Made by a program: the position numbers and the translations under genes. Shown piece after piece: positions 33,100 through 44,716 of a stretch of DNA of 64,000 bases (position 1 is the stretch's first letter; every line of letters starts with the position of its first letter). Location of the stretch: assembly GCF_035046485.1 (NCBI RefSeq), contig NC_085137.1:131444703-131508702 (forward strand), read 5' to 3'. Below the pieces are notes generated by a model. That model saw only the letters and a list, made by a program, of their open reading frames with translations, was not told where the DNA came from and searched no databases. This stretch comes from Aedes albopictus. Its lineage: Eukaryota > Arthropoda > Insecta > Diptera > Culicidae.

Positions 33100-35990
33100 G
33101 AGGGCTTCTTAAAAAATATCTCCAGTGATTATTCCGAGAATCTGCAAGAATTATCTCAGGAATCCTACCAGGGATACTATCGAAAGTTCCGTCAGGATTC
33201 GATTCAGAGCTAACTAAGGATATCTAGATATAATAGCAGCCTAAGGAGAAATTTGCAGAGAAAATCTTAGACTGTCCTCTTTTTGTCGTTGTCTACCGAT
33301 AAAGTCCTTTCTTTTTGGTTCCGTTACAGATATGGACACTTTGTCCCATCAATGTTTTTAGTATAAGTTAGCAAATAATTTAGTTTTAAACCCATAAATA
33401 TTTCCTTCCCAATTTTATTTTATTCCTCGATTGAAACCCTGGAGTAAATTATCAGGGATTTTTTGAAGAAAATCTCCAAGGGGTTCGTGATTAACTGCCT
33501 GGGTGAATTGTTGAAAGAATTCTGGAATATGTTCCAATGGCAATCATGAATTATCCAAGAAATTCCTGGGTGAATCCCTCAAAGGATTCACGAATAAATT
33601 CTTGTTCAAAATATTTGGAGAAGCTCTCAACTCCCCACGAAATACTTGAAGCATTCTTTTTAATCCTGGATGAATTCTCAAAAGAATTCTTAAATAATAT
33701 TTTCAAGAAATTCTTAAAAAAAAATCCATGGAAAAACTTAAAAAAAAATGCCCATGAAATCCGTGGATAAATTCCCAAAGCACTCGTTGCAACAAATCCC
33801 TTTCCAACCCAGGGGAAATTCTGTTAGGAGGATTCCGTCAAGAATCCTTTGGACAATTTGCTATGGGGTTTTTCGAGCAATATTCCATTAATTTTTGGAG
33901 GGATTCGTCAAAGATCATCTGAAAGAATTCCTCAACGAGTCTGGGTAAAGTGGTATCGCCCAACAAAGAGCTGAAAAAAATACTAAGGAACTAAACTTAT
34001 TGTGTTTTTAACGTTTTAAGTCAAAGTCTACCTGTTCAAAACGAATGAAAAATCTATTTCTAAAAACTCCTAATTTCTCATTGTCTTTTGCCTTATAAAT
34101 CTTTCTTGGGTGGAAGCTAACAGAACAAAAAAAAACGACGTTCCGTTTGAGAGTTATGAGTCTTATAGATAGAAATGGCGAAGTTTCCGATCAAACTCTT
34201 GGATGAATGCCTGGAGAAATCTCTGGAAAAATCTCCAGCCAACCCTTCGACAAATTTGTGAAGGATATGTGAAGATATAGGGTGACAATGGGTATTATCG
34301 GCAGGTTTGTTCTCTTCGTCATGGGGGGTTTTTGTCAGCCAAATTGCCTGAAACTTGGCTATATAATTCAGCTTAGTTGGGAAGGATTTGAGACCAACTT
34401 TGAGATCAATAGGTTTCAAAAAACCCCCAAAGACGAAGAGAACAAAACGGCCGAGAATAGGTAATTTCCCCTATTACTGGAAAAACACGGAGAAATTCAT
34501 AAATGAAGATATCAAGTATTCGCTGGAAGAGCTTAACTACGGATCTCTTGGAAAACTCTGGGGATATTATCCAAAGATTCCTGGGAATATCGCGGGAAGG
34601 TTTCTTTAAAAAAAAATATTCAGCAAATCCCTGAAGAAATGCTTCTTGAAAACTGTCGATGGAATATGCCAAGAGAATCCTGATGGAGCCATTACATGAA
34701 TTTCGTAAGAAACTATCAAGATAAATTCCACCAAGAATGCCACTAGAAATTTTAAAAATTGCCTGGATAAATTGCCAAATGAATTCTCTGGAGATAATTC
34801 CAATCGAATCACTGAAAAAGCAAACAAGGAATCGCTGTAGCAATTCTGCATAAAATACTTAAAAAATTGTCGATGAAATAACTGGAGAAATTTGCAATAT
34901 GAACTTCTTAAGAAATCTCAAAAAGAATTATTCCACAAAATACTCAAAAATACTCCAGAAGTCCATAGAGAAATTTTCCAATGGATTCTTAATGAAGTTC
35001 TAGTGAATTTCCTGGAGAAGTTCCAGTAGAAATTCCTGGGTGAATTCCCCAATGACTTGTTGAAGGAATTGATCATAGAATGTCTGGAACAATAATTCTG
35101 CATGGAATTATTGAAGGAGTTTCCCAAAGAAATCCCGGACTTTATTTTTCAACGAATCTCAGGAGGAATTTTCATTTTAAAACCTGAAGAAATCTCCGAT
35201 AGAATTCTCCAACGGTTCCCTTGAGAAGTTCTTCAAGAAATCTCCGCAATAATTTCTCCGGAAAATCCTCAAGTAAATAGTGAAAAATTCCTGATGCCTT
35301 GCAGCTAAATAGATGCTTTGCAGAAACCTTACAAAGTAACTGTTAAAAAATTCGGTGAATCTTATGAGAATTTTCCTATGATTTTCAGAAAAGATTTACA
35401 AAAGAATCCCTGGAGGTCATTCCCGAAAAAAACATCTTAGAAGAAATTCCTTGAGCTTGAGAAATTCAGAAATTCTCAAAAATCTATAAAGAGCCTCAGG
35501 AATTTTCTTCGGGAATTCTTCTGAGAATTCCTTCAGAAACTTTTCTGGGAGTTCCTTTGGGAATTCTCCTGGGATTTTTTTTTAATTTCTTTGAAATTTC
35601 CTTCAGGAATTCTTCAGGAAGTTTCTCCGGATGTTCCTTCAGGAATTCCTGTGAAAACCCTTCTGGAATTGATCATAAATTTTCTGTAGGAATTCATCAA
35701 GAAGTTCTTTCTGGAATTCCTCTGGAAGTTACTTCGGAAATTCCACTGGAAGTTTCTTCAGGCATTCCTCTGAAAGTACTTTCATGAATTCCTCTGGAGA
35801 GATTCCTTTGAATGTTTTTTCAGAAATTCCTCTAGAAGTTCTTAAGTAATTCTTAAAGGAACTTCCAGAGAAATTCCTGGAGCAGTATCCAAAGGAATTA
35901 CTGAAGAAGCCACTAGTGAAATTTTTGAATGAATTTTCAGAGGATTTCGGGAAGGAACCTCGGTGGAATTTCTGAAGGAACATCCCTGGG
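33100..35990. repeat. Degenerate GAATTCC array 2, with strand switches
   Basis: Loose 24-30 nt units (GGAATTCCTGGGTGAATTCC and similar). The purine-rich strand is plus from 33100 to about 35460, minus from about 35465 to 35845, and plus again to 35990, so the middle block is inverted relative to its flanks. A non-repeat stretch interrupts at 33260-33430. A MITE interrupts at 34280-34471. The many 60-145-codon frames are by-products. Confidence 0.7.
34280..34471. mobile_element. 192-bp MITE with TA target
   Basis: The left part reads GGGTGACAATGGGTATTATC, and GGTTTGTTCTCTTCGTC matches the inverted GACGAAGAGAACAAAACGG at the right, which ends ATTTCCCC. TA flanks both ends (34278-34279 and 34472-34473). 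The arms are about 80 bp. It lies within GAATTCC array 2. Confidence 0.65.
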
Positions 35991-36610
35991 GGCATGGCCT
36001 CTAGTCCGGAACATGGCCAAGTGGTTCCACCACTACCACCACAGATCATCTTTGTGATGGTCACCAACGAGCTGGCACTGAAATTTTTTGAAGTTTGATA
36101 CGTTTCACGCTAGGGTTTGGCTCAGGTTGGTAAGTGTCCACTTCCTTGGGGACATGACCTCTGGAAAGGTCATCTTTGTAATGGTCACCAACGAGCTGAC
36201 ACCGAAAATTCAAGAACTTTGATAGGTCGCATGCTAGGGTTTGTTTCATGTCGGTATGTGGCCACTTCCCTGAAAACATGGCCTCTAGTCGGGGACATGG
36301 ACAAGTGGCTCCACCAAAAAGATCATCATTGTAATGGTCACCAACGAGCTGGCATTGAAAATTCATGAAGTTTGATAGGTCGCACGCTAAGGTTTGGTTC
36401 AGGTCGGTAAGTGTTCACTTCCCTGGGGGCATAGCCTCTAGTCCGGAACATGGCTATGTAGTTTCACCAAGAAAGGTCATCCTTGTGATGGTCACCAACG
36501 AGCTGGCACTGAAAATGCATGAAGTTTGATAGGTCGCTCGCTAGAGTTTGGCTCAGGACGGTAATTGACCACTTCCCTGGGGGCGTGGAATCTGTAACGT
36601 GGCCAGGTGA
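35985..36610. repeat. Tandem array, about 154-bp unit
   Basis: GGTCACCAACGAGCTGGCA recurs at 36059, 36183, 36336 and 36490 (spacing 124, 153, 154). Each unit also includes GAAGTTTGATAGGTCGC and CACTTCCCTGGGGGCAT. One unit has a deletion of about 30 bp. The frames of 83-101 codons across it follow the repeat. Confidence 0.85.
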
Positions 36611-36985
36611 TTCCCAGGGATTTCATGAAGGCTTTCGGATATTGTCGAAACATTTTACCGAGTTTTTGTAGGGTAAATATCCTAGAAATAATGCGAAAAT
36701 CATCAGGCTGATGATTATCTATGATAAATTCTGGTCCAAGATAAACTATTACCCCAACTGAATCCGCAATATCTCCGGAACCACTTGGCCAATCCAATCC
36801 ATTTTTGGACGATCAAAACTGAAAATCCCGATCCAACCGTGACAAGAGAATTAAAATCGGTTGAGATTTGACTAAGTTAGAGCAAATTGAAGGTAAAAAT
36901 GATGTGCCAATAAGTAAGTAAGTACAGCAAAGGTTATAAAATAATAATTTATATTTTTGGAGAAATTATTAAAATAATACGACTT
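36611..36985. other. Degraded repeat edge and unique DNA
   Basis: The sequence after the tandem array continues with words resembling the edges of foldback repeats (ATATCTCCGGAACCACTTGG) but no clear element could be set out. Confidence 0.35.
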
Positions 36986-36989
36986 CAAA

Positions 36990-37490
36990 AAATACCAAAT
37001 GATTCCTGTAAAAAATCTCTAGAGAATCTAGGCTAATTGAAGTAATTTTCATTGAAATACCTTGAGAAATTTTTGATGGAATCACTAAGTGAAGTCTCCA
37101 AGCAACTTCGGGAAAAAATCTAATAATTCACTTGAAAAATACTACAAGGAATCCAAGTAGCAACCTTCAAAAAAATCGTTGGAGATTTCTCGAAGAATAC
37201 CTAATGAATAGTCCTGGAGAAAATCTCAATTTTTTTCTAAGGAGTTTCCTAAGCAAACCTCGATAGAATGCTCAATCGAGATGTTTGTGGAATTCCCACA
37301 GAAATGATTAAAATAATTCCTGAATTTCAGAGGAATTCTGGAAAAAATGACTCAAGAAATCCCTAAAGAAGACCTCAGTGTTACGTGGAAGAATTTTTGA
37401 GAGAATCACTGATGGAGTGCCATGAAACATCCTTGAAAAAAATACCGTGGAGTCTCTTACGAAATTCTTGAATTTCCGTTGAACTTTATT
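36990..37490. repeat. Degenerate GAATTCC array 3
   Basis: A shorter block of the same loose repeat as 27365-28860, purine-rich on the plus strand. Confidence 0.6.
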
Positions 37491-38289
37491 GAAGGAAACG
37501 CCAATCTCATCTACTTTTTTAAATTTTTTTTAACTACTAGTCATTACACAATTATGGGTCACTCTGTCACAATTATTAGCCAGATAGTTCACCATGCAAT
37601 TCAAATGGAATTGACCCATAATTATGGGTGACCCATGATTGTGCTATGACTGTTCGCGATGTCATATTTTCCTCCATGGTGTGAGAACATGCAGTTATCC
37701 CATGATTCTCTTTTAAGAACCTCATCTGGAAGCTCCAATCCAAATGAATAAAGCCGCCCCTCGTTTCTTATTTTCCTTGCAAAGTGAGTTTTTTTATCGG
37801 CGAGCTGGGCTTAAGAAACCGTAGAAGAAATAGAAAGGTTTGGCGAGCATATAAAACTAGCCCTCTAACCCAATTTCTTTTTTTATAAGTATGACTGTGC
37901 AAATATTTTTTTTTAATTCCTGCCTTATTTGTAATGGAAAACTGAGAATTCATTGTCTAATTGTAGAGTTATGTCTTTCTGAAATTTGTGTGTATTTTTT
38001 CTTGAGGCTACCCCTTATTTCTGCATTTCCTAGTTCCACCCATGAATTGTATTTTGACTGTGGCAATATTTGCAATGTGGGTTCTGATGGCTTACACCGA
38101 TAAAATAGAAAGATTAATTTTGATTTGATGACTGAGAAATGAATACGGAATGTTAGTTATGTATGTTATTTAAGAACTCGATTTCTCTGCCCCTTGTGAA
38201 TCCATATCACTGGCTTCGACTATGTATGATAATTTCTCCAATCAGGAAAGATTCTTAGCTTCTGATAGGTGCCAGAAAATATATATACA
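37491..38289. other. Unique interval with small inverted repeat
   Basis: TCATTACACAATTATGGGTCA (37541) and, inverted, TGACCCATAATTATGGGTGACCC (37612) form a small inverted pair, possibly a MITE of about 110 bp (about 37540-37650) whose ends could not be fixed. The remainder is unique. Confidence 0.4.
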
Positions 38290-38835
38290 AGACTGCTCAG
38301 GTGCGTTATGTGGGGTTCGAGTGGGTTTTAGGAGGATTTCGAAGGCATTTCTGAAAGCTTCAGAGGATTTTTAGCGAGTTTCAGAGGCGTTTTTGGGGGT
38401 TTCTGAGGGTCTCAGGTGCGTTACGTTGGGTCCGAGGCGGTTTTGGGAGGACTTCGAAGGCATTTCAGAAAGCTTCAGAGGGTTTTAGTCGAGTTTAAGA
38501 GGCGTTACTCAGGCGTTCCGTAGGCGATTTCGGTTGTTTCTGAGGGTCTCAAGTGCGTTACATGGGTCCGAGAGGGTTTTATTGGGATTTCGAGGGCGTT
38601 TTAGATAACTTCACAGGATTTTTGACGGGTTTTAAAGGCGTCACACACTACACAGGCGTTTTAGGGTGTTTCGGAAGGTCTCAGGAGTGTTACAGGGGAT
38701 TTTGAGGGGGTTAAAGGGACCTACAGTTTCTGAAAATATATTTTGGATAACAGCTCTTAAGTGAGCTTCAGAGAGATTTCAGCGGTGCTTCAAAGCGTTT
38801 CTTAAGCGATTCAGGTTGCTCATGAAATTTCTTTG
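38290..38835 (+). repeat. Minisatellite, about 125-bp unit, array 2
   Basis: G-rich copy of the array at 22050-22745 in the opposite orientation. CTCAGGTGCGTTA-type landmarks occur at 38296, 38411, 38548 and 38680 (spacing 115-137 bp). Other conserved words are GATTTCGAAGGCATTTC and GCTTCAGAGG. Confidence 0.8.
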
Positions 38836-38989
38836 GAAACATTAAACAGTCCTAAACCAACCCCATCCCCCCTCATTGCTCCCCCTGAGCATGCTCTGAA
38901 CTACCATTAACTCCACTTGCAACGTAATTCCCTTAAACCAACCTTATCCTAATCTAAAACACTCCAACTGTTCTGAACACAATCAGATT

Positions 38990-39066
38990 CCATTTAGGTA
39001 ACGTTACCTAAATGGAGGGACCTAAATAGAAATGGATTCAACCTAAATGGAGGTTTGAGTGTATTA
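38990..39066. repeat. TTTAGGT/AAATGGAGGTTTG motif, copy 2
   Basis: TTTAGGTAACGTTACCTAAA is a near-perfect palindrome at 38993-39013, and CCTAAATGGAGGTTTGAGTG follows at 39043-39062, matching copy 1 at about 22840. The repeated CCTAAATGGAGG may be an element terminus. Confidence 0.5.
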
Positions 39067-39986
39067 GGGAAAGATTCCACACGAAAAGCAAAACTGCAAA
39101 AAATATAAAAAATAAAAATGTTTAATGCTTCAACGTAACGGATGACCCAGTCTACTTAATCTTTATCTGACACATTCCACGCACCTCTACGCCAAGGGTG
39201 TGGAATATCAAAGTGATTGTTTCGCCCCAAGCTTTCCAGCTTATGAAAAAGGGTAGATTCAATCTTAGGAAAACCATTTGTTTTACTTAAAATTTGACTG
39301 GTTACGTATTTAAATAGCTAGGTGAAGTAATAGCATTTTATGTAAGAAAAATGAAATTTTTCATTGATAATTTTCAAATATGCCTGCTGGCACGGTAAAG
39401 TTTGAAAACATTAAAACAATTTTTTATTAATGTAGTATAATAACGTATATTTTATACACCCAAAGGACACTTTTCATAAAAATGGGTTTTGATATGTTTT
39501 AAGCACTTTTTGCAATAGCCGCGATTTAATGGTGTCCCGTTACGAAAATAGTATATTTGTTGTAATAGCGAATTTATTACTAGCTTTAGAAAAATGATTT
39601 TCAGGATTCTCTTAGTACTCGTGGAGACCTTTCTTCCAACATATGGGTTACCTTGATCGACGCGTTATCTTAGGCGTTACAATGGGTGCGTAGATTTGGT
39701 GTCCCGTTACGAAAATTTTAAACACATTCATAAATGGATAAATAAGTGTGGTTTGATCAAATATTTAACCAAAAATCTGTAATAGTGATGAAATGATATT
39801 ATAGGGTGTATATATTTTCATTATCCTTCTTGGTGTAACGCCCCAACTGAAACAAAGCCCACTTCTCAGCTCTCCACGGAAACTACGTAAACAAAGGGCA
39901 GGTATTCTGGTGGATCAGTATAAAAAGTGACGTTTTATTAAGTTTTGTGATGACAGCATACTCTTTAAAAGCTATAACCTTTTTAA

Positions 39987-40187
39987 GGTGAATATATAAC
40001 GAAGCCGCACCACGAATTTTTAAAAGCACAAATCTAAAGAACCGATTGTCGGTTTGAGCTGAAAAGTTGATCGATTGGTTACCCGCTGGTGGTGACCGAT
40101 CGATCAACTTTTCAGATCAAACCGATATTCGGTTCTTCAGATTTGTGCTCTTGAAAATTCGAGGTGTGGCTTCGTTATACATTCACC
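39987..40187. mobile_element. 201-bp TTAA-flanked palindromic MITE
   Basis: The ends are GGTGAATATATAACGAAGCC and the complement GGTGAATGTATAACGAAGCC, flanked by TTAA at 39983-39986 and 40188-40191. The arms are inverted almost to the centre (40070-40095). Copy 1 of the host element at about 3350-3366 (rc ACCTTTTCAACATGTCC) is the empty site and aligns base for base with the host after removing the MITE and one TTAA. The target suggests piggyBac-type mobilisation. Confidence 0.92.
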
Positions 40188-41098
40188 TTAACGTGTCCTA
40201 TGGATTACCACCATTTTATACATCGGTTTATAGAATCACAAAGCGTTCAAAACTTGAAGATCCCGAAGTGATGGTTGGCAATCCTTCTTTACCCCATTCA
40301 TCACCGTATAATTTACTTTTATGACGACAAACATATTTTGAAGCTAATGTTCTTATTAAAAAAAAGTGTAAAATGCATCACGAGTATTACTCTTTGTGAT
40401 AATATAAATTAGTAACCGTTGATTGAAAGTCTAGCGACCTCCCTCTTGTCGTTTTGGTTGACAACTTTTTTTTCTTCTCGAAATCCGTTTGTTTGTATCG
40501 TTACTGGTTGTCCTTAGCTAAATATCAACGGAAAGCCCCCATAATCCCATCCCCTCCAAAAAAAACTTTGTTCTCTCTAACCTCGACCAAACGACAAGTT
40601 CAACTGTTCCCCAAAACTATCATAGAATAAAAGAAAAATCCCCTTTAAAATGTAAAATTTATTTCAACGAAAATTGGCTCCTTTATTCCCAAGGCGCATG
40701 AGCCTTCCAATAAAGGATTAAAGCAATATGCGACATATGCTTGAAGAGACTGTGTTGGAAGAATGTAGATATCATTGAATCTTCTTCGGATCACTATATT
40801 TAATGTTGAATGTGTAAAAACCGAGAAGATAGATACGTTGCACAACCATAGTTTTGGAGATGCAACTAAACTTCACGTACCCGACCCCCGATAACTCAGT
40901 TTCAAAATGCTGGCATTTCGTCAATTTTCATTCGATTTTTTTTTTGAAGTCGCCCTCGATCGATCATAAATTGGTGCTTATCTATTACACTCAAATGGCC
41001 ATGTAGTATCCGAAACCATTTCGGAGATATTCCGGATTGTACTGAGGTCAGGGGGCGGAGAAGGGTTCTGTTTTGCCAAATGGCTAAAAGTAATTATT

Positions 41099-41100
<2 letters not shown>

Positions 41101-41180
<80 letters not shown>
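41101..41180 (+). repeat. (GT)40 microsatellite
   Basis: Eighty bases of uninterrupted GT, followed by TGTGTTTG. The equivalent place in the other copy of the host element (about 2409-2429) has only a few CA units, so the tract expanded within this copy. The valine/cysteine and histidine/threonine frames over it are artefacts. Confidence 0.98.
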
Positions 41181-41181
<1 letters not shown>

Positions 41182-41406
41182 GTGTTTGAGAGGCCCCCAC
41201 GGAACCTGCTCCAGATGTTACGAAGCGGCCATATCAGTTGATACATACTTAAGTCAATTTTTTCTATCCCATTCTTTCGAAATGAAGATTGATCCGTCGC
41301 TCGGCATGTTTTGGTTACAAACCAGAAATGTTCCCGATGACACCCCCGTGGAACCTGTGCTAAATGTTCCGAGGTGGCCATTTAGTTGATACATACTTAA
41401 GTCTAT

Positions 41407-41670
41407 CCACAGACAAACAGACGTAACACCTAGAACAATTTTCGTGAAAATCATCGCCCAGTTCACACTACCCTCACCTGGTGGAAATGTTTCACGAAAC
41501 ACTGCGTTGTGCAATATCGTCAACAGACGGCGCTAGTGTTAAACGTCTACAGCAAATAAAAACTATGTGCCCGCCTTTGGTTGTGAAAGCGACAACTATG
41601 AAGATATAAAATGATCGTTAAAAGCATGCTCGATAGAAATTTCGCCAGTGTTACGTCTGTTTGTCTGTGG
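41407..41670. mobile_element. 264-bp MITE, CCACAGACAAACAGACG ends
   Basis: The ends are CCACAGACAAACAGACGTAA and its reverse complement, with TCTAT at 41402-41406 and 41671-41675. The other host copy at about 2185-2200 (rc CAGTCTGTCGTTTCTG) is the uninterrupted site and shows the duplication is 5 bp, or 6 if the adjoining G is counted. The internal sequence has no coding capacity. Superfamily not assigned. Confidence 0.88.
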
Positions 41671-42723
41671 TCTATCGTTTCTGACTCAGTTATTCGAAAT
41701 CATGAAGATTGATATGTCGCACGGCATGTTTGGGTTGAAAGCCAGAAGTGTCCCCAATGTGGCCCCGCGGAACCTGTCATGGGATTCCGGATGGGCCAAC
41801 TGATTCAAATCTTGTTATAGCAGTTGTGTTTCACTATTCACTACAAAAATTTCGTTGAAAATCGATGGTTCAAACACAACAACATACGAAATAATCACTT
41901 TTAGCCATTTTGACAACCCCCTGACCCTAGCACAATCCGGAATATCTCCGGAATGGTTCCGGATATTGCATGGCCACTTGAGTATAATAAACTAGCTCCA
42001 ATTTATGATCAATTGAGGGCGACTTCAAAAAAATCGGATGAAAATTGGCGAAATGCCAGCATTTTGAAAATGAGTTGCAGAGGGTCGGATACGTGAAGGT
42101 TAAATAAAACTCGAAACAGGTTCCCCAGGGCCCATTCCGATGGCCACCATAGGGCCAGAGTGGGTTTGAAGGACTATTGGTGTCCTGCCGGATAGTTACT
42201 ATCTGTCTGAAAAATTTTGCCGAAGACACCAACATTCTCTCTAGCAAAGCATTCAATCTACAACTAGATGACTTTAGCCGTAACGGGACACCATTTGCAA
42301 AACACTGTTTTCACGCGAGCGTAACGCTGCGCTCCCAAAACTAAATCAAGAATATTTCCAAAACTATACATTTCTCAGTAAAACTCACTTCGGCAATCTT
42401 GTTCACATCAATCCAAAGAAGAAATGTCTAGAAGACTCTATTATTCAAAACTTCATAACAGAGCTAATATACGCATTCCAGATTGAAAATTTTAAAAAGA
42501 AGATTTCTGCGATGGTGTCCCGTTACGAAATGTAACATGTTATATCAAGTAAATTGGAACCAAAACCCCATAGAACAAGTATTGCATCAGCAAGTACATC
42601 TAATAAGCTTGTTATAAAATCTGTTAAACCATATGATCATGAACATTATAATTGATTGCAGACGTCATTTGTTCACGAAAGTTAGTTCCTCGCGGTGTCC
42701 CGTTACGCTGGAATGTGTCATCT

Positions 42724-44350
42724 ACTTTTCCTCATATTTATAGAAACACTCAATTTAGGTTGATCGAAGAGCTGACGTCCCTATCTTCCGACACACGACA
42801 GTTGACTTACATTTTACAATTTATTATCCTATACATTATTCTTCTTTTCTCATAATGAAAACGTAAACCTCAAAGCTCTTTGAGCTGGCGAAAGATGAAA
42901 GCAAGAGGATAAAATCTCCTCAGCTCGTTATGCTCCACTAGAAGATTGAGTAGACTACGAGGTCAACTCGAACGTATTCCAACTCCAAGTACCTTCTTTC
43001 GGATTATAGCCGCCGTCTTCTTTACCTCCAGCTACACCATCCAAGCGATGCTACCCCTATGTCGGCCTCCTCAGTTTATCCATATTTAACTGTACAAGAA
43101 GCAATCAATTACCATTACTTTCGAGAAAGAGTCCACCCACACGCGATCAAACCAAGGCATAGGCCCACGCTTTTCATCCAACTTCCAGCTTCAACAGCGA
43201 TGGGCAAAAAATTACAAGTCCGATTGCACTGCTTCTTCTTATGGTTCCCCTCCATAAAGCTCTGACGGCAGCGGCGTGGCAATGTGACATGGGATATGTT
43301 TGCATAAAGTATTCATGACGGGCGCATCTTTGACTTACTGCTGGCTGGCTGCTGGTGCTGCTGCAGTTGATGCTTCCTGCAACAACCAACAACGGACTGA
43401 CAAGTTGCCTGTCGGAGTCGTGACAGATGCGATCATCGTCTGGTGTGGGATGTGAGAAACCTGGAAATGATGGTCTTAGTCTTTCGCGATTGCGATTTCT
43501 TGTTTAAGAGACCATTAATACTGGATTTCGCTTAGTAGATATCTTGCTTTTTCTTGATGATTTGCTTTGGTAAGTGATCTGTTCAAATACGAATATTCAA
43601 CTTACCCACGCTTTTCTTAGACAGAACAAAACATAATCGATTTTGAAAGACTGGAAGTTAGAACCTAAAAAAAACTATAAGAAACGAGCTCACCATTTTA
43701 CTCATTTTCTGTCATTTTACACATATGTACACGTGAAAGTAACTCGCCGTTCCAACATCCCATCTAAAACCAGGCCTGCTTCTACAATATGAACCAGTTG
43801 GTAGAATTCATCAAGCAAACAAAATGAAATCAAAACATCGGGAACAGCACCTTAAGAAATTTCATTCCCGAATTGGATCCACGCGTTTTATCGTCTGCTG
43901 CTCTGCTTGCACTGTCTAACTGCTGCTGCCATCATGGTCATTTACCAGCTAAATTTATACCCTTTTAAAACGCGGTGCTGCTTACTGAGATCGGGATGGG
44001 GGGAATTCTGGTCTAATTTTACTGCAGCACTGACTGAAATAGCCGCGCGCGGAATGCGCGGAATCGAGACACGGTTTAGAAGTTCAAGAGGAATGATGCA
44101 GCGAGTAAAATAGCGCAGCGTGGTTACAGCAGCTGTGCCGGATTGTGTTTTGTTCTGTGGACTTTCGCCGAATGAAAATCCTTTTGAATTACGCTGTGGT
44201 CTAAACTATGTCAAATTAAAAATGCATCCGTATTATTCGAGCAAGTATCTTGTAACAATCCTTGGTGCATCTCACCCTTGAGAGTTTTAGCTGATCTAGT
44301 ACATATTTCGATACGAAATCTCAAACAGTTGGGAGAGTTCAGACTATGAG
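42724..44350. other. Unique interval, partly GC-rich
   Basis: No repeats detected. The 43000-43470 and 43860-44170 parts are GC-richer and contain CTGCTGGCTGGCTGCTGGTGC-like low complexity. Open frames of 67-72 codons are unrecognised. The patch may hold regulatory or untranslated exon sequence, but nothing shows that. Confidence 0.35.
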
Positions 44351-44351
44351 C

Positions 44352-44716
44352 CAATAGGACAGATCGGTGAAGTACTAGATTTGTAGTAATGAGCTGAATT
44401 TTACTATGGTGAGAAGGTCAATTCTCCGTTTCTGCAATGAAATGGTGCAAAAAGCGTGGGTATTATGATTCCTTACCTAATTTGATGCTGTTTGAGCAAA
44501 ACTTTGGGCAACAGTGTTGTTGTTTTCTCCATTTCTTGCAACATAAACAACATAGTTATCCAAAGTTTTGCTCAAACAGCATCAAATTAGGCAAGGAATG
44601 ATAATACCCACGCTTTTTGCACCATTTCATTACAGAAACGGAGAATTGACCTTCTCACCATACAAAAATTCAGCTCATTACTACAAATCTAGTACTACAC
44701 CGAACGTGCCCCATTG
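44352..44716. mobile_element. 365-bp palindromic MITE
   Basis: The arms are inverted over about 155 bp with few changes (GTACTAGATTTGTAGTAATG near the left end, CATTACTACAAATCTAGTAC near the right, CAAAACTTTGG and CCAAAGTTTTG beside the centre). The outermost matching word is CAATRGG. No flanking duplication could be fixed. Confidence 0.75.

Larger units (their letters stand above)
39169..42719 (-). mobile_element. 3-kb 4-bp-TSD DNA element, copy 2 (inverted)
   Basis: Reverse complement of 1151-4163 throughout. The ends are GACACATTCC and GGAATGTGTC, with duplication ATCT at 39165-39168 and 42720-42723. It is about 540 bp longer than copy 1; the excess is explained by a TTAA MITE (39987-40187), a second MITE (41407-41670) and expansion of a CA/GT tract (41101-41180). 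The CGTAACGGGACACC words occur again as their reverse complements (about 39531, 39700, 42517, 42694) and once directly (42282). No intact coding region remains. Confidence 0.88.

Noticed and set aside
41094..41389. Open frames of Val-Cys and His-Thr repeats
   Set aside because: Direct translation of the (GT)40 tract.
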